Of a stretch of 64,000 bases of DNA, positions 59,891 through 64,000 are shown in pieces (position 1 is the first letter of the stretch; each line of letters opens with the position of its first letter). Origin of the DNA: Homalodisca vitripennis (lineage: Eukaryota > Arthropoda > Insecta > Hemiptera > Cicadellidae). The notes under the pieces are model-generated. The model saw only the letters and a program-made list of their open reading frames with translations, did no database searches and was not told the DNA's origin. The position numbers and the translations under genes were made by a program. The stretch is from assembly GCF_021130785.1 (NCBI RefSeq), contig NC_060208.1:56118501-56182500 (forward strand), read 5' to 3'.

Positions 59891-60743
59891 ACTTGTATAC
59901 TCGTATAAGTACGGTGAAATAGAAACAAACTCGTCCCTTTCGCTCTGCTGACGTTTCTATGAAGTCTTCTATATCAGCTGGTCGAGATTCAATAAAAATG
60001 GGTATGGAAAGTGCAAAGATGCCTCATAGTATCAAGAAGCACATGAGAGCAAATTAGAAAACAATGATAGCATACATGCCTCATAACATGGTAACAACAA
60101 TCACAAAGTTTGTTCCGCTCATACCCAACATCAAAAACATATACTTACAAAACATATAGGCTATTATTCTAAAATGGAAAGTTATAGTCTAGTTAAAACT
60201 AATATGCCGCACAAGTTAGTAAAAATAATCTTATGTGAAAAATAGCACTAATAAAATCCAAATTTCACTAGCACAATTAGCAACACGCTAGAATTAACTA
60301 CAGGTCGAGATAACCTATCACAGAATTGTGATGCAGACATATCCCAGTACGTATTTTAATGTAATGCAAAAATGAGGTGGATGAGTGAGATTTAGCCTCG
60401 TTACTAGCTATGATTGTTTATTTCTGTAAGTTTGATCATTAATAATTCAATATACTGTGACAATCAAGTAGGCACAGCTAACACAGTTGGAATTTGAACC
60501 ATGCCAGTCTTACTAAAATTTTCCAAAATCGATTTTCTAGCAAAAAGACGCTATTCTTGCAACGCATCGTCGTACTTAAGAATTATTTTAGTCTTGATAG
60601 GATTACAATAAATAGAAAAATCCAAGGTTTTAAATGTTTTCTTATAACGTAACAACTTTCACTTAATTCCATAAGTAGTGACATTAGTTACAAGTGTTTA
60701 TTGTACAACGCTCTTGATAACACGTTTTATCAGTTCTTGTCTT

Positions 60744-60990
60744 GTAATACTCGTATGAAGCGGGACTCGCCAAGACAAGTAGGTCGGGTCAGCCGGGTGA
60801 CCGGGCGAGGCTATTCCATGTCCAAGTAAACGCTCAGCCCCGCCCCCGCTATCTCACCCACTGCTTGTAATTAGACTAAGACCGAGTGACAAGTTAATTG
60901 ACAAGCGTGACCTTGACAATGTCGCGATTTAGGTCGCGGTTGAGTTGCGCAGTTGCAATCTTACCTTAATAAGAAGTCCGGTCAGAGTCC
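60744..60990. promoter_or_regulatory. GC-rich island, candidate enhancer
   Basis: An abrupt GC-rich block inside the presumed second intron. It holds TGTAATTAG and GTTAATTGAC (homeodomain-type cores), TGACCTTGA at 60908-60916 (minus-strand TCAAGGTCA, the FTZ-F1/ERR-type monomer site), GTCGCGATTTAGGTCGCGG and CCCCGCCCCCGC (Sp/KLF-type). No open frame of note. Clustered factor motifs in an intron fit an enhancer, but function is inference. Confidence 0.3.
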
Positions 60991-63353
60991 ACGGCAGCTC
61001 TGTAAACATAACCTCAAAAACTGTCCAAGCCATAGTGTTCAAGACCATTTTGGAATCAACAGGTGCTTTTGGGGGGCATTATAGTATCAACTAGGTATAC
61101 TCATTAAAGGTAGAAAATAAATAGTTAGGTCTATTAGCAGCAAATTTTCTAAAAGAAAAAAATAGTTAGCCATGCATTCTTTCAGTCAGCTTTAAGTTCT
61201 CAAAGTAGACCATCAAAGATTTAGACAAACACTGTTCTTAACGCAACTTTATGATAATAATTATTGCTATCTATAATATATAATATATTGTATAGAAGAG
61301 GATTCATTCTGAAAGAAGATCCCACCCACCTCATTGCGTTCGATGTGCTGATTGGAGTAACGCATCTAGACACTTCATAATAGGGGTAACCAGGGAGTCT
61401 GGGGCTTAATAAATACTCCCGGCTAAGAGAGAATATATTGTTGAAATAGCAGTGATTTTATAATTCAGAGATCATAATTCGCATAGGCATGCAAAATTTT
61501 CAAAACATTATGCCATGGGGGTTATTGCATAGACAGAATATTAAAATGCTAGGGAATGTAAGTAAAGTAAAAAAATGCTGTTGTTTGAAAGAACAATCTC
61601 AGCACGCCAAATTTACAGTTAAGGACTTCAGTGATTAAATCAGTAGGTTATAAAAACTCTCGTTTTAGAAATTGGCTATTTTTAAATTCTTACTTTAATG
61701 ATTCTGACCACTATGTTACTGTAGTGAAGTAAATTATTAATTTTTAACGTATTATTTGTTATTTATACACTGAAACAAAATTCGAAAGTTATAATTAGAA
61801 ATATAATGGCAGCATCCAAAAATATGTACAATAACCAGAATACCTGTTCTAGATAAAGTAACTAGAGGAGATATTCAGATATTAATTCACAACAAACTGG
61901 TGTCATTACAAATTCTAAAATTTATGGTCAGGAAACACCTAATTGTATGTTTCGAGTCAGTGTTTTACGACGTAAATAATAACCTGTGGTTTCAGCCATA
62001 ACCATGACACTTTTATAGGTTAGGTTGTGCTCATTTCTCATGGTCAAGCTTAATCATAATGTTTCATTGCTTTTCAACCCCCACCCCCTCAGCGAAAGTC
62101 TTTCTTTACTCATTCAGTTAAGTACTTCCTTTATGTAATATGATTTTATTTGTAACAACCCTTTTAATCTTTCAGTGGAACGTCTGTAAACTCCTCTTTC
62201 ACCTGATGCACAGGAATTAGTATAGTATTTTTGGTAAATTATGAAAGTCAATCCTAAAGTCAAGTAACTGATAGAAAGATACAAAATTATACATTGTATT
62301 TGTCTTGCTAGTTCTATCTTCTAATGTAAAGAGCAGGAAATAAGTTCTTTCCGTAATTTTCCAAGGATTTTCAAACCAGTTTCTTTCTCTATTCCATAAA
62401 TAAGCTTCAAGTTTTCTAATTAAATTATTAAACTAGTCTTGCGACTCTCCGCATCCTGTACATAGCTCTTTTAATACCCTTCCTAACGTTTGTTTTTATT
62501 ACATTTATATACGTTCTGGAGATAAGGTACTGAAAATGAAAAAAAGATTAAAAAAAAAACACAATAAAGTGACGAGGAAAAAGGAGTGGCACGAGTAGCA
62601 ATCCTTATGTTATTCCTGACGCAACCGTTCCACTTTGCCATGAACTGGTCCAACTCTACTGTGGCTTGCATGTTTACACTCTTTATCGAATCCGACCGCG
62701 ACTGAATATATTATCTGCAGAACCAGTCCCTTTGCGTTGTGCAACTCGCACTTCTTTGTCACTTTCCCCGTGTCTTTGCGTGGGCTTTTTGTCCAAGGAC
62801 TTCGTTATTGTCTTCCGGTAATGTAAGAAGTTCTCATCTTAAATTCATCTCTTCTAATTATTTTCCTGCTGGCGTAATATGTTGCTTGTAAATGGTATTG
62901 AATGTATAAGAGATAATAAACATGCAGTTCCTACCATATACGATTTGTAACTGGTTTGTTGTACATTACAATAATACCTACAGAGGACCGAGAATGCTTC
63001 AGCATTGGCTCATAATAATCTCCTTGGTCTTAAGAGCTGTTACTTCAGTATAAACTGCAAGATCTGTGAAAGATATACCTTACAAAACAGTCATGTATAG
63101 TTTTACATTTAGGACAATAAGTCGAGGAACCTTCCATTGAACTTAGTGATAGGATATTAAGTGTGAGGTTGGGGGTTGGAGCGATTCCATTAAAATTTCA
63201 TCGTGAGGAGGTATAGTAAGTATCTTAGTTAAACCACTTTGGAAAAATGGAAGACTAGCCCTGTTCCACTCTTTTCCAGTCAGGACACACAAGGAAAAGG
63301 CTCTCCTCATGTTTAGGCATGTAAATCTGTAACACTAACAAAGACCTCCCCCT

Positions 63354-63369
63354 CCCCCCCCCCCCCCCC
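63354..63369. repeat. C16 homopolymer
   Basis: Sixteen consecutive Cs after a CCTCCCCCT lead. Similar in length to one unit of the (C15A)n arrays, though not arrayed. Confidence 0.9.
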
Positions 63370-64000
63370 AACAGTCGTCCTCCGCAGTAAACTAGATCTG
63401 GCCATTATCCCTGTACCTCAATATCTACGCTTAATTACGTGCATCAGTTGAACATGGACAAGAATTAAGCCCAGTTTGTAAGTGATACATCGGTTTTGCT
63501 ATATCCAGTTTAGGTGCTACTTTTATAAACGGCACAGGCCCTACACTCCCGGGCATCATGCATGTAATGACACTTTCGTTTGCTACGTTTTCACCATAAG
63601 AGTTAAAATCACATCAGATATGTACTTAGTGATAATAAATACCGTTTTAAAATATCGTATTTTGTTCATAAAATTAATTCTAGTTTCATTATTATTTTCA
63701 AAACAGATGATTTTTTATTTTTGATTTCATACTGAAAAATTCAAAATACACCATAAACATTAATTATATTATGAATATTTACAACAACTCCCCCTTCCCA
63801 ACGCTGAAAAAATAGTGCAGTGTAACCGGGTACACTATAGACGCTTCATCGGTTCTGGTGGTCATAGGTTAAGTACATTTTAGAATAATTAAAACAAGAA
63901 TCTTCGATGTGTGATCAATGATACCAGGTGCCTTAGACTAACTCATCGATGAATTGTAATACATTAGTAATGAGTAAAACTGTATTAAATGCCACTAAAT

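Larger units (their letters stand above)
57737..64000. other. Presumed second intron, no further exon recognised
   Basis: Mostly AT-rich DNA. Noted parts: poly-A-rich tract at 59840-59890, GC-rich island at 60744-60990, and a C16 run at 63354-63369. I found no in-frame exon that would continue the signal-peptide exon. Confidence 0.4.

Noticed and set aside
62483..62671. Minus-strand frame starting MQATVELDQFMAKWNG with a fair start context
   Set aside because: Considered as a first coding exon, but no consensus donor follows the plausible part and the remainder runs into low-complexity AT-rich DNA.
1..64000. CRISPR arrays, bacterial operons, integrated virus genes, rRNA
   Set aside because: No spaced direct-repeat arrays, no bacterial gene layout, no viral structural or replication motif and no rRNA sequence were seen; the repeats present are eukaryotic microsatellites and mobile elements.

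Overview
This is an AT-rich, gene-poor stretch of an animal nuclear genome, almost certainly from an insect. The evidence is intron-split genes with GT/AG splice sites, very long introns, and a mix of insect-type mobile elements (jockey-group LINE, Penelope-like element, Helentron-type remnant, foldback/MITE-like palindromes) with abundant microsatellites. A hemipteran-like source is possible but cannot be shown from the sequence. There are no bacterial operons, rRNA genes or CRISPR arrays. Most short open frames are chance or repeat-driven.

Left part (1-20 kb): two adjacent minus-strand exons (4714-4992 and 4256-4446) encode the C-terminal ERAP1-like region of an M1 aminopeptidase N. The upstream exon keeps its splice sites and conserved residues but carries three single-base insertions in short homopolymers. 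Further right are two perfect 16-bp-period (C15A)6 arrays 6.5 kb apart, a five-to-six-unit diverged tandem array (8245-8830), a degenerate tRNA-Ala(GGC)-like sequence beside a TA microsatellite, a Helentron-type endonuclease tail with a 94-bp tandem duplication downstream, and a three-copy repeat cluster with one inverted copy (16552-16978).

Middle (20.2-57.7 kb): a GC-rich promoter-like region leads to an ATG followed immediately by a perfect splice donor (20868-20870). The best partner is a 55-nt exon at 57682-57736 that supplies the rest of a signal peptide and ends in a phase-1 donor. If the pairing is right, a secreted or membrane gene on the plus strand starts here with a first intron of about 36.8 kb and continues beyond the window. 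That intron would hold a short Penelope-like element with GIY-YIG domain, perfect 44-nt inverted ends and a hammerhead-ribozyme-like motif; a minus-strand terminal exon of another gene (26770-26934); several copies of an insect interspersed repeat ending in CAGA repeats; a frameshifted jockey-group LINE (about 41.56-43.55 kb); a nearly identical 0.9-kb tandem duplication (46850-48662); and two foldback elements (48783-49100 and 50198-50513).

Right part (57.7-64 kb): sequence that would be the second intron of the same gene, with one GC-rich island (60744-60990) holding homeodomain-like and FTZ-F1/ERR-type sites, a candidate enhancer. No additional gene is recognised there.
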